NCBI GenBank assembly: GCA_027922465.2
Contig: BQMF02000018.1
Coordinates: 1,364,001 to 1,428,000, forward strand
DNA from: Turritopsis dohrnii
Taxonomy: Eukaryota; Cnidaria; Hydrozoa; Anthoathecata; Oceaniidae
Direction: 5' to 3'
Length of the DNA stretch: 64,000 bases
In this document: one piece after another, positions 11,817 through 24,400 of the stretch
Layout of the letters: each line of letters starts with the position of its first letter
Numbering within the stretch: position 1 is the first letter of the stretch
Notes under the pieces: model-generated
Databases searched by the model: none
Told to the model about the DNA's origin: nothing
Seen by the model: the letters and a program-made list of their open reading frames with translations, nothing else
Program-made: the position numbers and the translations under genes

Positions 11817-14658
11817 TTAGTTATTATTATTTTCATTCAAGGAATCCATCGAGCTCATTTTAACCGAATACTCTCCAATCCCATCATAGGAGTAGATAGG
11901 CGATTTCTCCTGACAATCTATGATCAACATAACCTGCTGGAACTCATCAAAATAAGTGATTGAAAACACCATGATGAGAAGTATGGACAGCCACTCAGAA
12001 GTATTGCTCACAATGTGAAGTACGTAACCAGCATCTTTGCTCGACCAATCGACATTCGGATTCTGCCGTAATGGCACATAGACATCAGAACATATGATTG
12101 ACGTCACGAAGTATAAACATGACGATATGGACATAAATGAGCTGATGAATAATCTGAAGTGACACAGCCATTGTGAGTACAGGCCATACAAAGCCACTTT
12201 GTAACTGATGAACGTCTGCAGCCAAAAGTATAATGAAGTGAACGTGAAAAATACAACGGCACCGAAATCATGAATCTGCAAAAAGTAGTTTTCCTAAAGT
12301 AAGAACGGTAGGAATGTCAAAAGTTTAATCAGGAATTGATTTTAACCTTAATCAGTATTTTTTGCTGGGATTTAGATGAGTGGGAGAACGGCTTTGATTG
12401 GACGTTTCTTAACGTGAATTTTCACTTGAATGGGAAGTTACGGGAAAAGATGTCACGTGAGCATGCGCAAATCAATATTGAAGTGCAAATCTCAGAATAG
12501 AACTAATCTCTTAGAATAGATATGTGTTCTGTTTGCTCAACTCTTCACGGTGTGATGCTTGCTAATAACAGCTAGTAAGTGGCAATTATCTCCATAATAT
12601 GCCATACCATCACGCAATAATTATCTCCATAATATGTCGTACCATCATATAATGCTACATAATTACTTGCTGTCGGGTATAAGAATATTAGTCTCGTCTG
12701 TTAAATGTTTTTATATTTTAGGATATTTTTGATAATTTAGGTCTCGAAATCTGGTAGTTGTATAAAGGAGATAATTGATCAGAGGGTACTTTCTCGAATA
12801 AATAAAGGATTGGCATGGGAATTCCAATATAGCCTAAATACCACGCAACCCCCTAGAAGACACTATTGTATTCTTTGAAGCTAATACTCTCTTTCTTATT
12901 AGCATGTTACGTAATATATCACCTGCAAGTTGGATCTTAACGATAAATCAATCAATCAAGGCTATTACATGAGAAACAAACCAGCCTACTTTGAAATATG
13001 TAGCGAGATGGGCAGTGCACGGTTAAATCAGGATTGATTGTCTTTTTTAATTTGTAAGGATGAAAAATAGTTTATTTAACCGTTCAACAACATTGGAATT
13101 TTCTCATGTGATGTGTTGAAAGTAATTCAGTCCACAAAACCAAGCTATCCCACTCTACCGTACTGGACGCCCCTTATAAGCACTCCTCAACATGATTGGA
13201 CAGAGAATATGGGCAGGCATTTCTGATTCCTAATTAGAGATACGTAGATATAGTCATTGTTGAAAATCTGTCTAATAAAAACAAAAAAACCCTCTTCTAC
13301 AACTCATCTATAATACTTGATAAGGGATTGTTCACAAATGATGTCAACCATTTCTTCGAGATTTTTGACCCCCTCCGTCACCCTGCGTCAACTTTGATTA
13401 ACCCTTCCCCTGAGTTGACGTCATCATTTGGGAAGAGACCCTCTTCTCCCTGGCTTGAAACAGAGAACCAAATTTTCCTTAAGGGATTGTTCTAGCCGCT
13501 CAGGCGTTGACTGAATAGGAATTGGAGGCGGAAGGAATCTGGCAGAGAAGTGTTTTACGTTCGTGCAAGGTATTGTCTTCACGTGAGCGAAAAAACGTTG
13601 GAATGAAAAAGCCAGCAATAGCAACACCGAAGGACTTTCACACTCTACGGATCCCATCAAGATCATAATTCAATGTAAACATTTTCATAAGAAACGTTTG
13701 CTTAATTAGAAAAGTCAAGTTTTTGAAAATTGTGAAGGTTGACGTCAACAGTAGTGTCACCCCCACCCCCCTCCCCTGTCAACTAGCGTCAACTTCAGCG
13801 TAACCCCCTCTTGAGCATATTTGATGGGTCAGTGACTAACGGTTGAGGGGCAGTGACCGGTGGTCCTGCTAATTGGATTTGTAAACACCTTTTTAAGCAT
13901 TATCATATAGCTGAATTCTGTTAAAATGAGTGCATCATAATTGTAATTTTGTATGGAAAACAGATTCATCCGTTAGCAGGCACATTGTCAAAGCTAAAAA
14001 ATAAAGATGGAGATCTCTTTTCTAATTTCCAGCTGCATGTTTTCACTATCTTCTTTATTATATCAACAATAGAAATAAAGGTTTCGGAACAGAGTTCAAT
14101 TTATCTCAATTTCCTTTCTTATGGTGTTACTTCATCTTTGCTATGTATTTTTTCAAAAGTTCTCAATCTAGACAAGAGATTAAGAAACACTAGATCATAT
14201 CACTAAAAATGCTTAAAAGTTTTTCCCGCCGAAAAAATAAACAAATAGAAAAAAATACCACAACTTCGTTACTAATTCTCTCCAATGATAATTACCTTTC
14301 TCGATTGTACATTGGCCACAATAAGTGCTCCAAAAACACCTGTCAGGGAGACGATCAGCGAAATGTAATTATACTTGAATATCTTCTCCCTGTTTTCTCC
14401 GCAATGTCGAGCTTGGTGTTGACACTGAAAGTATCTTGTGAAGAAGTTACCGATAGCCAGCATGATTGAAATATTCATCAGAAAAGAGAAAACATTCGCT
14501 TCTGGGATTCTGGTTCCAGTGTCGCTTACAGATGGTAGCACAGGATTGACATGGCCTTCTGCAACAGCTACAGTATAAGATGCAACGAACGCCATCATGG
14601 TAAATAGGCTCCACATTAGGGGTAAATACCCCAAACCTAAGGAGCAGTCCAAATACAT
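11817..14658 (-). CDS. DRAM2: DRAM1/DRAM2-like autophagy modulator (Frag1/DRAM/Sfk1 family)
   Basis: Two exons, 14658-14296 and 12275-11817, join in phase 0 at donor AAG|GTAATT and acceptor TTTTTGCAG to give 273 residues, close to the 266 of human DRAM2. The protein is a multi-pass membrane protein (about six helices). Family marks are the N-terminal GLGYLPLMW, the loop PSVSDTGTRIPE near residue 40 (compare PYISDTGTVAPE), GVFGALIVANVQ at the exon end, and DWSSKDAGYVLHIVSNTSEW before the last helix. DRAM proteins act at lysosomes and promote autophagy. The start is MYLDCSLG; an acceptor-like TTTGGTCAG sits directly before the ATG. The DRAM1-versus-DRAM2 choice is uncertain. The 2-kb intron holds repeats. 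Confidence 0.9.
12584..12653. repeat. Two-copy 35-bp tandem repeat in the DRAM intron
   Basis: AATTATCTCCATAATATG plus CC/TC-G/A-TACCATCA occurs twice, 35 bases apart, with a few mismatches. Confidence 0.6.
13320..13830. repeat. GTTGACGTCA-rich repeat segment in the DRAM intron
   Basis: Motifs related to GTTGACGTCA(A/T) recur on both strands (about 13335, 13415, 13739 and 13790), each near a C-rich run (CCCCCTC). GGGATTGTTC occurs at about 13324 and 13483. This looks like remains of an inverted-repeat element. The minus-strand frame 13424-13666 within it has no recognisable protein. Confidence 0.4.
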
Positions 14659-14699
14659 TCTGCTGACCAAATATTAGGCACTGTAGAATTTCATCTCAA

Positions 14700-15480
14700 G
14701 TCGTTTCATCATTTTCCATTAGTTTTACGGAAACATTTATGACATGAATTCACTTTTAGGTCTTTTTCTCTTCTTTCTCCCTCTTCAAATAAATGTGAAC
14801 TAATACGTTTTTATGAAACTAACACATTGATCGAAGAAACTTTCTCAATTTCTTTTCTTTTACTTCGTTTGACGTTTTCCCAACTTTATTTTTTTTCAAT
14901 TTTGTTCAAAAGGAAAAAAAAGTTGAAATAAAAAACAGAAACGGAAAAAGAGAGAAACATCTGCACAAAAAATATTTTGAAAATATTTGAGAATCGTTGA
15001 TGAAAGAAAAAAAACTAATATTTTGATATTTATCTGATTCTGAAATGAAAGCCATGAAGTAATTCAGACGAAGTGAAATCACTAAGGTTCCCGCAGATTT
15101 TTTTCAAGATAACTTTGAAAACTCTTCTAAATGTCAAAAAAACATTAACTTGTGTTTGTAATTATGAAGTTGCAAAAAGATGAACCCAGGGTTTTCTGTT
15201 AAATAATTCAAAGACTGGAACACAGAACACAACAAACATGACCTTAAAAATCTATTATACGTTTGAAAGCGTACAATGAATACTTAAAATGATATATGCT
15301 TCTCTCTCTCTAAAATCCACGTCAAATATGTAGCTGCTTTTTCGGCCCTGGGTTTTCTTGTTTAAATGCGTTGGTTATAAGTGTATCGGTCGGTCGCAAC
15401 TACAAACCTACAAAGATAAAGATCGGTCGCAAGATTATGTTCATCACTTTCAAGGTTACATATAAGCAAAATGACGATAA
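14700..15480. other. Intergenic between DRAM and the lipid transfer protein gene
   Basis: A homopolymer-rich AT stretch with no gene seen. It is upstream of the DRAM start and downstream of the stop at 15484, so it should contain the DRAM promoter and the 3' end of the large gene. A CT microsatellite lies near 15301. Confidence 0.5.
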
Positions 15481-15483
15481 AAT

Positions 15484-18400
15484 CTACACACCATATTTAC
15501 AAAGTTGCTCGTCAACATTTTTGCAGATGCTGCATTTACATTCTCGGCACCTTTTCTCTTCTCTTTTCAGTTGCATCTCCATAGATTTGCTGACAGATAT
15601 ACTCAAAGCTTTTCGCCATCTCAACTGCTTGGATTTGAATGCTTTGAGCGCAAACACAGCTCCACCGGTGTTTTTAACCAACGGAATATAGTCATCCGGC
15701 GGTGGAAACACAACGGGAGTGAAACTTTCACCTTTCGGTAATCTCACGTGGTATCGTAATCCAAAACTATCCTTGCCTAGCACGTCTAAGAAATAAGAAG
15801 AGAAAGTCTATCAGCTCATTTCTATACCTTTGAAACTAGATAAAGCTCTTTTTACACTGCACCTGTGCCACATATTTTATTGTGTTTAGAATTTTATTTA
15901 ATAGTACGCAAAATTTATTAAAACTTCCAAATGAGCTAACGTTATGATGCAACCATCCATTTTTTTCGTTTCATTATAAGATTTTGACTCACTTCGTTTG
16001 AGCTTATAACGATTGATGGTACTCAAGACAATTGATCTCTCGTTTAGAATGTTGTAAACATCCATCATCTGCTGTAATGAGTTCGTGTAACTGGGATCAT
16101 CATCAAACAAGAGGAACATTCGAATGCTCCTTTTCACCTCCATCAGACCTGCAAATTTCAACGCCGAAAAACCAAGTCTATGAAAAACACATACACGTTC
16201 TTTTTTTATAAGCAACACGTTTATAAGCAACATTAGTAAATTTTCTCAAAAAGTTAAGCAACAGTACTACAAGGATCTTACATAAATTAGCAACATGAAA
16301 TTTTGAAATAGTGCAGCACTAACATAGCTAAAGCACATTTCTTAAAATTGCCACACTAGGTGGTTACACTAGGTTGCAGTACTATGTCCTATACTTTATA
16401 CTTAAATACTTAAGCTTACACAAAGGTATTCAAGACTGGAAATTCATATTTTTTCAATTAATTCTTAGCAACAAATTAAGCAACAATACCACTAAAAAAT
16501 GGTCATTTTTTAAGTAACATTACTACTAAGGTCTGACCTTGGTTGCTTATAAAAAAAAACGTGTAATAATAATAATAATACATCATATCCGTTAATGAAA
16601 TTACAGTTTCAGGCAATATTCCGATGTTCTGTTTTTTACGTAATAAATCTAACCTTTCTCTAACTTCTTGTCCTTTGAACTCCAGTTGATCTAAAGCTTC
16701 TGAGGCCGCTGATATATCCAACACCACATTTCCACCACCACCTGTTTGAATATGGGGCGTTTTTCTCACACCACGTCCGTTATAACCAACCACTATATAC
16801 CTCACGTCACGTGATTTCGATATCTCCGGATGCATTTTTTTGAGAACATGTTTAATGATATTGCGCACTCTTTCCATCTTGGGCGTTAATTTGATGAGTA
16901 GAGTGATGTGTACAAGCGGTTGGGGCGTTTGACCCAATCTCACTCGCACGTGGTGTTCATTGCAGGCACCTAAAGTTTGGTGTTAGTATTAATGCAGATT
17001 GAAAGTAACCTGGAAACATAAATATGTAACCAATACAATACCGCATTGAGGTAAAGGGGTTATCAACACTCCTTCGTTGCTTCTCATACTCCTTATGTAG
17101 GACGACATCACTGGACAAAGTTCTTCTTCAATAGAGCACGTAGTTGCAAACGCCGAAGAACGCGTTATCAGATTATTACTAAAATGACAGAAGTTAAACA
17201 TTGAAAGTGTTCCATCCAGCATGAAATCAGCTGAAAACTGTAACATCGTAAAAGAGTCACATAATGGAGTGCATCTATGATATACAGTAGAGAATAACCT
17301 AGTACTTGAATACTATTTCATTGTTTCCAATAAAGAGATTTGATCGTGCGATCGTCGCACTACAGTCGTACTACAGTCCCACGACGTAAGGGAAACACTT
17401 GTCGTGCAACATGTAGAAGATCGTGAAACATTTTTTGATGTCGCACAACAATGTTGCAGAGATAAATTCTCCACGACAGTCGTGCTACAGTTGCAATAGC
17501 AAGTGCTCAAACATGTTGGGCGATATTCGTAGATATTGATAAAAAAAACTCACGATCATGAAACTGAGTTCGGATACTAAAAAAGGTGGTATGCTCCTGT
17601 TACTGAACGACTTTTAAACAGTCTGCGAACACAGAAAGAGTGTTTTTTCTTTCTCTGCATATTTCTTCTGCGTTTTAAGAAGCTTAATAACGCTGCACAA
17701 AGTTAACAGCAAACGCTTGTCAAGTTTGAAATAATATTTTGAATTTTTCGCCAATCATTTGTAAACAAACCACGCGATATCGTGTAATGAAAACAAGGCT
17801 GTCGTGCAACAAAATTCGTGCGACAAGTCGCACATTTGTTGCACGACGATTCGCACGAATTTTTTGTATTGGAAACCAAGCTTTAGGTAAAAGATTTTCA
17901 GCAGTTCATAAAACAAACTGTTGGCCGCGCTAATAAAAACTTTTTGATATACAACAAGGAATAGGCAGTGTGGAGGAGTGTGAAAAAAGAAAAATTACGT
18001 GTTCTTTTCGACGTTCATATTCTCCATCACATGTTCACATTCTTTAGATTTGCTTTCCCGCCTCATCTCATCATTCTCATCTCCGAGGACATGTTTTACA
18101 TCCAATGTGCACTTGGAACTGTCACCGGTCAGTTCATATGAATTCAGAAATTCGATCAGATTCAATGCACGTTTACCATTAGGCATGCGCAGATCATCAG
18201 AATATTCCACATTATTCGTTCCAAACCACCCTATAAACAAACGAAGAGATTTGAATGCAAGTGAGACGGAAAGAACATGGTAGACGAAACAAAAATAACC
18301 ATACCAAGAGTTTTGTTGTGATAGTAGCCTGACACCGTAACGTTACATGAAAATCTGTCCAGTCTGCAGTAAATCAACAAACCAAAAACACTTTGAATTT

Positions 18401-21400
18401 TCAAAATATTTGTTACTTTGGTAACGGTAGTATAAATCATTTGTACTGGCAGTTCTTTCATGTATTTCGTGTCACCGGTATATGGATCCTTTTTATAAGC
18501 ATGCACCTACGGAAAGAAAAGTCCTGCTGATGGAAAAGCGAATCTATCTAACATCCGGATATTCATTTGAGCTCTCGTCACGTGATATTTCTTTACAAAA
18601 TGTCATCAGGAAAGGCTATACCATGTCAGCAACGTCAACACTCATTCATGATAATTATTACCTTGTTATTTTTAGATCTCTCAACTACAACCATCCCGTC
18701 ATGCAGTTCCACCACAAAATTTCCGTTTTGTAAATAAATCGTAAAGTTCTTCCACATGAAGTCACGTGATAGCAGGTATTTACAACTGCTGAATCTTCTT
18801 TGCAAGTCACGTGGTAAAAACACTGCTTTTCCGTCGTAGGTGACCAAACTTCTTTCGAAAATATAAGCAGTTCCTTCAGAAACGAAGATAGGAAATCATC
18901 TCACATCTTCGAACTAGCTTGGAAATGGCAGGAAAATTTAGAAATTACTTGAAAACAAAAAAAAAACAAACAAAACCAGAACACGACCTTACTTGATAAT
19001 GGTGCGAACAATCGTTTTTCTTCGAATCCAAGAAAATCCAATCCAAGGAATCTGAGAATAGGACCCTCAAAACCAGTCGGAGGTACGATTTTAATGGCCT
19101 TATTTACCCGTAACGCAAGTCTTCTTATATGTGCTTGGTAAGCTTTTAAAGACTTCTGAACAACAGCCACTGGATGCTTATCGGCATATGATTGATAGAC
19201 CCTATGTGCAGTGTATATCTCATTTGCTTTCTTGCGTAATGAAAGTTCGAACAGATTGATGTATTGTGACGCCATTCCCTGAACGAACCTATCATGAACT
19301 TTCTTAATCTCGTCATATTTGATTGCATCAATATCTGCAAGTGATGAATATACTATTTTCCCATATTTTAACTAAATGCAAAAAAACAAAACATACTGAT
19401 GAAAGATATAGTTATATACTGTATTATGTACTGCAACGCCCAATCACTGTTATCCCCCCCTATAAACAGACTGTCGGGCGGAACAGAGTGTAGGGCGAGT
19501 AAAGGTGCCGGGCAAATAAGGGTGATACATGTATTAATTGTCACAATAAAATATCTCTTACTATCTCCTTGACAACATCACTGGAAACTCTTTCATATTT
19601 TTCCATGCTTCTAACATATGGAAGGGATTTCCAGGAGAGTGTGTGAACTCCATCTTTGTTGCTATAGAAACTAGAAATGTTAGTTTTCAGTTCACATATA
19701 GCACCATCAGCCATTTCTAAAGCGATGGTAAACTGAGGAAGCAAAGCGTCTTTCACAGCGCTTCGTACGCCTTTACTGAGATGCCTGATGACGTCATCTA
19801 ACATCTTAAGATCATCGTTAATGTGAGGACCTAACTTTTGCGTTACTATCTTATGGTTTCCTGCATGGAAAATACTGAGATTTTTCTGCAGTTCTTCAAA
19901 AAATGTCATCTGCATTTTGGCCAGCTTTTCTCTCATTGCTTTTGTTTTTCTTGAAAGAGACAACAGCCTCTCTTTCAAGTTACCAGGTTTACCGGATGTT
20001 TCATCACCAAATGCGATCTTCACGAAATCAGTTTTCATATCATACTTCTCCAGATTTCGGATTGCTTCATCGAAAAAAGTAGCAGTGGTATTCTGGTATA
20101 TTGCTTTTAGTTTGGAGACAAACTGCTGAGTCGACTCTGATTGTTTTTGCAACATGGTTACCCCACGGTCAAATAAATCACGGATCTCTTTCTCAAATTT
20201 GTATAATTCGCTTAAAATCGCATTTTCTTTCTTCGTCCACTGTTTTGAAATCAAATCAGAGACAGATTTTGGTAGAATGGTCACATATTCGTATGGATCT
20301 GTGATGAACTTGTGCTGCGAAAGCGGTACTTTAAGTGAATCCACGGTTTTCAGTATAATGAAGGAAACATTTTGTAGATTGAGTTTAATATTCCGAACGA
20401 ATGTTGGAAAGTATTTTCTGGCTTGATGATTAATCTGAGTAATCGAGATCTTTGGGAAGATCTTTTTCAGTTCTTTTGTGAGGATCGTTTTGAAGAAAAT
20501 ATTAGCATCGACATCATTGAGGCTGATCGACCGACGAATAACACGCCTGATGTTTCTGTAAACCGTCATCTTATCGACAGCCATCGCCACTCGACTAGCT
20601 GTATCGAAAACAATGTGACGTAATAAATTTTGTGAACGCTCCTTCGATAGAAACTTTTCTCCAGGAAGTGTTGCCTCGATCTGAAAAAAATACAAACACA
20701 AAGGAGAGTAGTGAAGCAACAAATCAAGAGATATCTCCATCAGGATATATGGAAAATCTGAAAGGATTTTTATAAGAACCATACAAGCCTGGCGTATCCT
20801 TTTAATTCCTTCTTTCTCTCAGACAACATCTTCAATATAATGTTTTCCAGGTACTGAAGAACTTTGAAAACAAATTTTTGATCTTTTTTTATATTCTTGA
20901 GTTTATCCCCCAAATTGATGACGTCACAGGTTGACGAATTTCGGAAGTCCAAAAATAAGGACCTTAGGTCTTTGTCCATCGCAAGTAGATCTGTCAAACT
21001 GGAGACGTTGCCAGGTAACTGATAACGTTGCGCAAATATTGTGGTGCATCTGTCAGAACTCTTCTTCATAGGGTTCCTCTCTCCACCGTTGTTTTTATAT
21101 GCCAGCGAAAGCAATCCGTCAATTCCAGGTACAAAAACTTCATGCAAAAACATAACAAATTTATTTTCATTACGCTCGGCCCGTTCCAAGTAGCCTTTTA
21201 CCGTGTGGAATACCATAGCAACTTTCTGTGTGCTTGCATTAAGAATATTGAACTGATTCGATACAGTTTGATTGACAGCTTGAAAAACTTTCCTGGAAGT
21301 TGATAAAATTTTCGGCATAGCCAGTTGTACATGTTGATCGATTGTGAGGGAGCCATGTTTAGTCTTCCCTATGTCCGTCAACAACGCCTTTATGTGATTC

Positions 21401-24400
21401 TTCAAAGTGACATACGATAGGTTCGTCAAATGATCAACGTTTATAGCCTTATAACTATCTACCAATGAATTCAAATCTGAATTGTTCAGCGTTTTGACAA
21501 AATTGAAGATGTTATTGATTGTTGGGATGAGGGAATAATTCCCGGTGAATTTCACAGATTCTTCTAGCAAGCGCTTCTCTAAACCGTTCAGTAATCCTGT
21601 GATCTGTTGAACATTTTGTGCACTCAGCATTTTCTCTTTCCACATCCCCTGATAGATTTTGTAATACTGAAGCTTTCCATTTTTAATGTACTTTTCTTCA
21701 AATGGATTGTTTTCCAGTGCACTGAATTGTCCCAAAAGTCGTACTGAAAATTTAAGGGCATCATCAGTTTTGTTGAAGATTCTAAAAAAAAAAAAATTAT
21801 ATTACTTGATTGAGATGATATGAAAATTCTAGCAAATACAGCTTATTTTGAGACAAAAGGGGAAGCTGCTTTCACAATAATGGAGGAGGGAAAAAATTGT
21901 ACCTCTGATAAGAAGTCAGCAATGTTTTCCCTTCGAGCTGAACAGTAGAAGCCAACCATCCAACAAAATCCAACCATCTAACACGGTCGTCTTTAACCAA
22001 TGTCGAAAAGTGTTCCTGTACTGCTTTCGATAGGTCTTGGTATAACATTGCAGATAAATCAATAACCGTATTTGTTACATTGCCTTGCAATTTTTGTGGA
22101 GACATTCTAGCAAGATTGTCACGTGATTTTTTCCAAATAGGTTGGAAAGTGTTTTTCCATTGTCGAGGTAAAACTTGACCTATTCTTTGGACAACTGAGT
22201 CATAATAAAACAACAACATCTGTTTTCCTTTCTCTCCAATACTCTTCTTATTAACAGATTTTGTCAAAACTAAATGGACAAATTTACTGATAAAATCATC
22301 AAGGGCTTTTGTATTATTTTTCAATTCAGCAGGGATGTTTTTTCTGTTTTCTTTCGAAAGAAATTGATAGGCTAACAGAAGCTTATCTTCCAGTGTGTTT
22401 TCAGTGGTAAAAATGACATCAATAGTTTGCAGATCAACATCGGGTTTCAAAGTTTCAATTGTGGTCTTAATAAACTGGTACACGTCAGCATCTTTCAGAC
22501 CAATCAAGAACGTTTTTGTTATCGAAGTGATCTGGTTATTGCGAAATAATGATGGTAGACCTTTTGCCATAAAAGATTTGAAATTTTCATGAATTATTCG
22601 ATCGATGATTGCCACACCTGCATGAGATACGTTATAATTCACTATCAAAGTTTGTTTAATCGTTTTGAGAAGGGTTTTTAAATCTTGATTTCGTAAGAAC
22701 GCTTTGAATGGTTCCTTGTGCTTTGATGAAAGACTACTCCTCTTCACAACAAGACTGGACAGTGTTCTAAAATAATCACTGATCGAACGTGTGTTTAAAA
22801 GTTCGCGGATATGTTTTGGGTGTGGTCCAGACACTTTTAATTCCTGTAATGCAAATTGACTCATTCTTGACAAAAGGTTCACATAGCTTGAATCTCGGAA
22901 AAATAACCTTAATGAATTTTGAATTGGTTCGGGTAAATTACTTCTGGATAGAACATTGTTTGCAAGCACAGATACCAAGTCCACATTAAGCAAAACTCGA
23001 GGAGAAATTTTCTGAAATCGGTCCATTAACATTCTCAAATTTTTAAACAATCCATTCTTAGTATCATATTTCCAGGTCTTTAAAACCTGGACAGAGTCTT
23101 GAACGATAGCTATCAGCTTCCTCTTCATTTCTTTCGACAAATACTTTGTAATAGCTGATATGTGTTTTTCTATCTCGACATCTTTAATTTCACCTTTGAA
23201 TAGCTTCTGGGTAACATCCACAAGTTTGAAAACAAATGACAAGAACTCTTTTTCAAATACATCCATACTACTTGCATTAACTGCTTGTTTATGGATCCTT
23301 TTTCTTTGGCTTGTTCCATCAGCTTCCATTAACCTCTCCTTTAAAAATCTCTGCAGCAACGATAACATATTCTCTGCCTTAAAGAATTCCTTCAAGTTTT
23401 GGAGATCTTTATGTTGATTTGTGACTGTGCCATTGTGAAATAACGAAAGAAACTCTGGTGTATAGGGTAGTTCTAGACTTCTGAGTAGAATGTCAACAAT
23501 CTCATCCTTGCTTATTTTTCCTTCAATGAATTTCTTTTTGATTTCATTTCCATTACACTTTAGTGTTGAAGCATATTCTTTCAAAGCTTTCTTTAACATT
23601 CCCATCAATTTCTGAACTTTTTTGGGATCAAGTTTGAGCAGGCCTTGAAAATATTTGGTCCCTATTTTGTCGATCTTATCATGTATGCTTCCAACAAAAA
23701 AATCTAGACTCGGTCTAATTATTCCCTTTAAACCTTGGACCAAGGAATTGGTACTGATGAACTTGTATGTTATATCTCCACTTGGTGTAGTTGAGATGAC
23801 AGCAAGTTTTTCCATTTTTGCATCTTGATTTTCAGGTGAATTTCCTCGTCCTCTTACAACAATGCTTTTTTCTCCGTTTTTGTTTTGTTTTTTGATTTCA
23901 AGTTTTACAACGCCTTCCTGTTCAAAGTGTATACCATGTATCATCCCTTTTTCAATTTTTAAATGAATTTTGTTTTGGGCTATACTGGTCTTTTTCACAT
24001 TTAAATCACCATTAGAGATAACAACTAAATTTGAAGAAAACATGCATTAATGTGGTAAAAATCACTCAAACAGGAAAAGGGATATTTGTAAAGAAAGGAA
24101 AATGATCATACCTGTATATTGTGGCAACTGCTTACTGTCTAAGATATTCAGGATGGACTTAAACTTTCCATTTTCCACATACAGAAACATTTCACTTGAA
24201 ACCAATGGTTTCCCATGGAAGGTCTTGAGCTGAAACTTAGCAAATCTTTCATCAGTCAATGATTTTTGATGTCCAAGTTGCTGTTAGATGCAAATAAGAG
24301 AAAAATATGATTGACACATTGTCAGTAATTTTTCTAGGAAAGTGCAAAATATTATTTGCTATTCTTCAACAGACAGAAAACAGACTGAAAAAACTAACAA

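Noticed and set aside
13424..13666. 80-residue minus-strand frame in the DRAM intron
   Set aside because: It overlaps a repeat segment with GTTGACGTCA motifs and has no recognisable protein features.
16503..16590. Poly-tyrosine tail after the VWA-like exon
   Set aside because: It comes from a TTATTATTA microsatellite inside the intron; the exon ends earlier at a donor near 16655.
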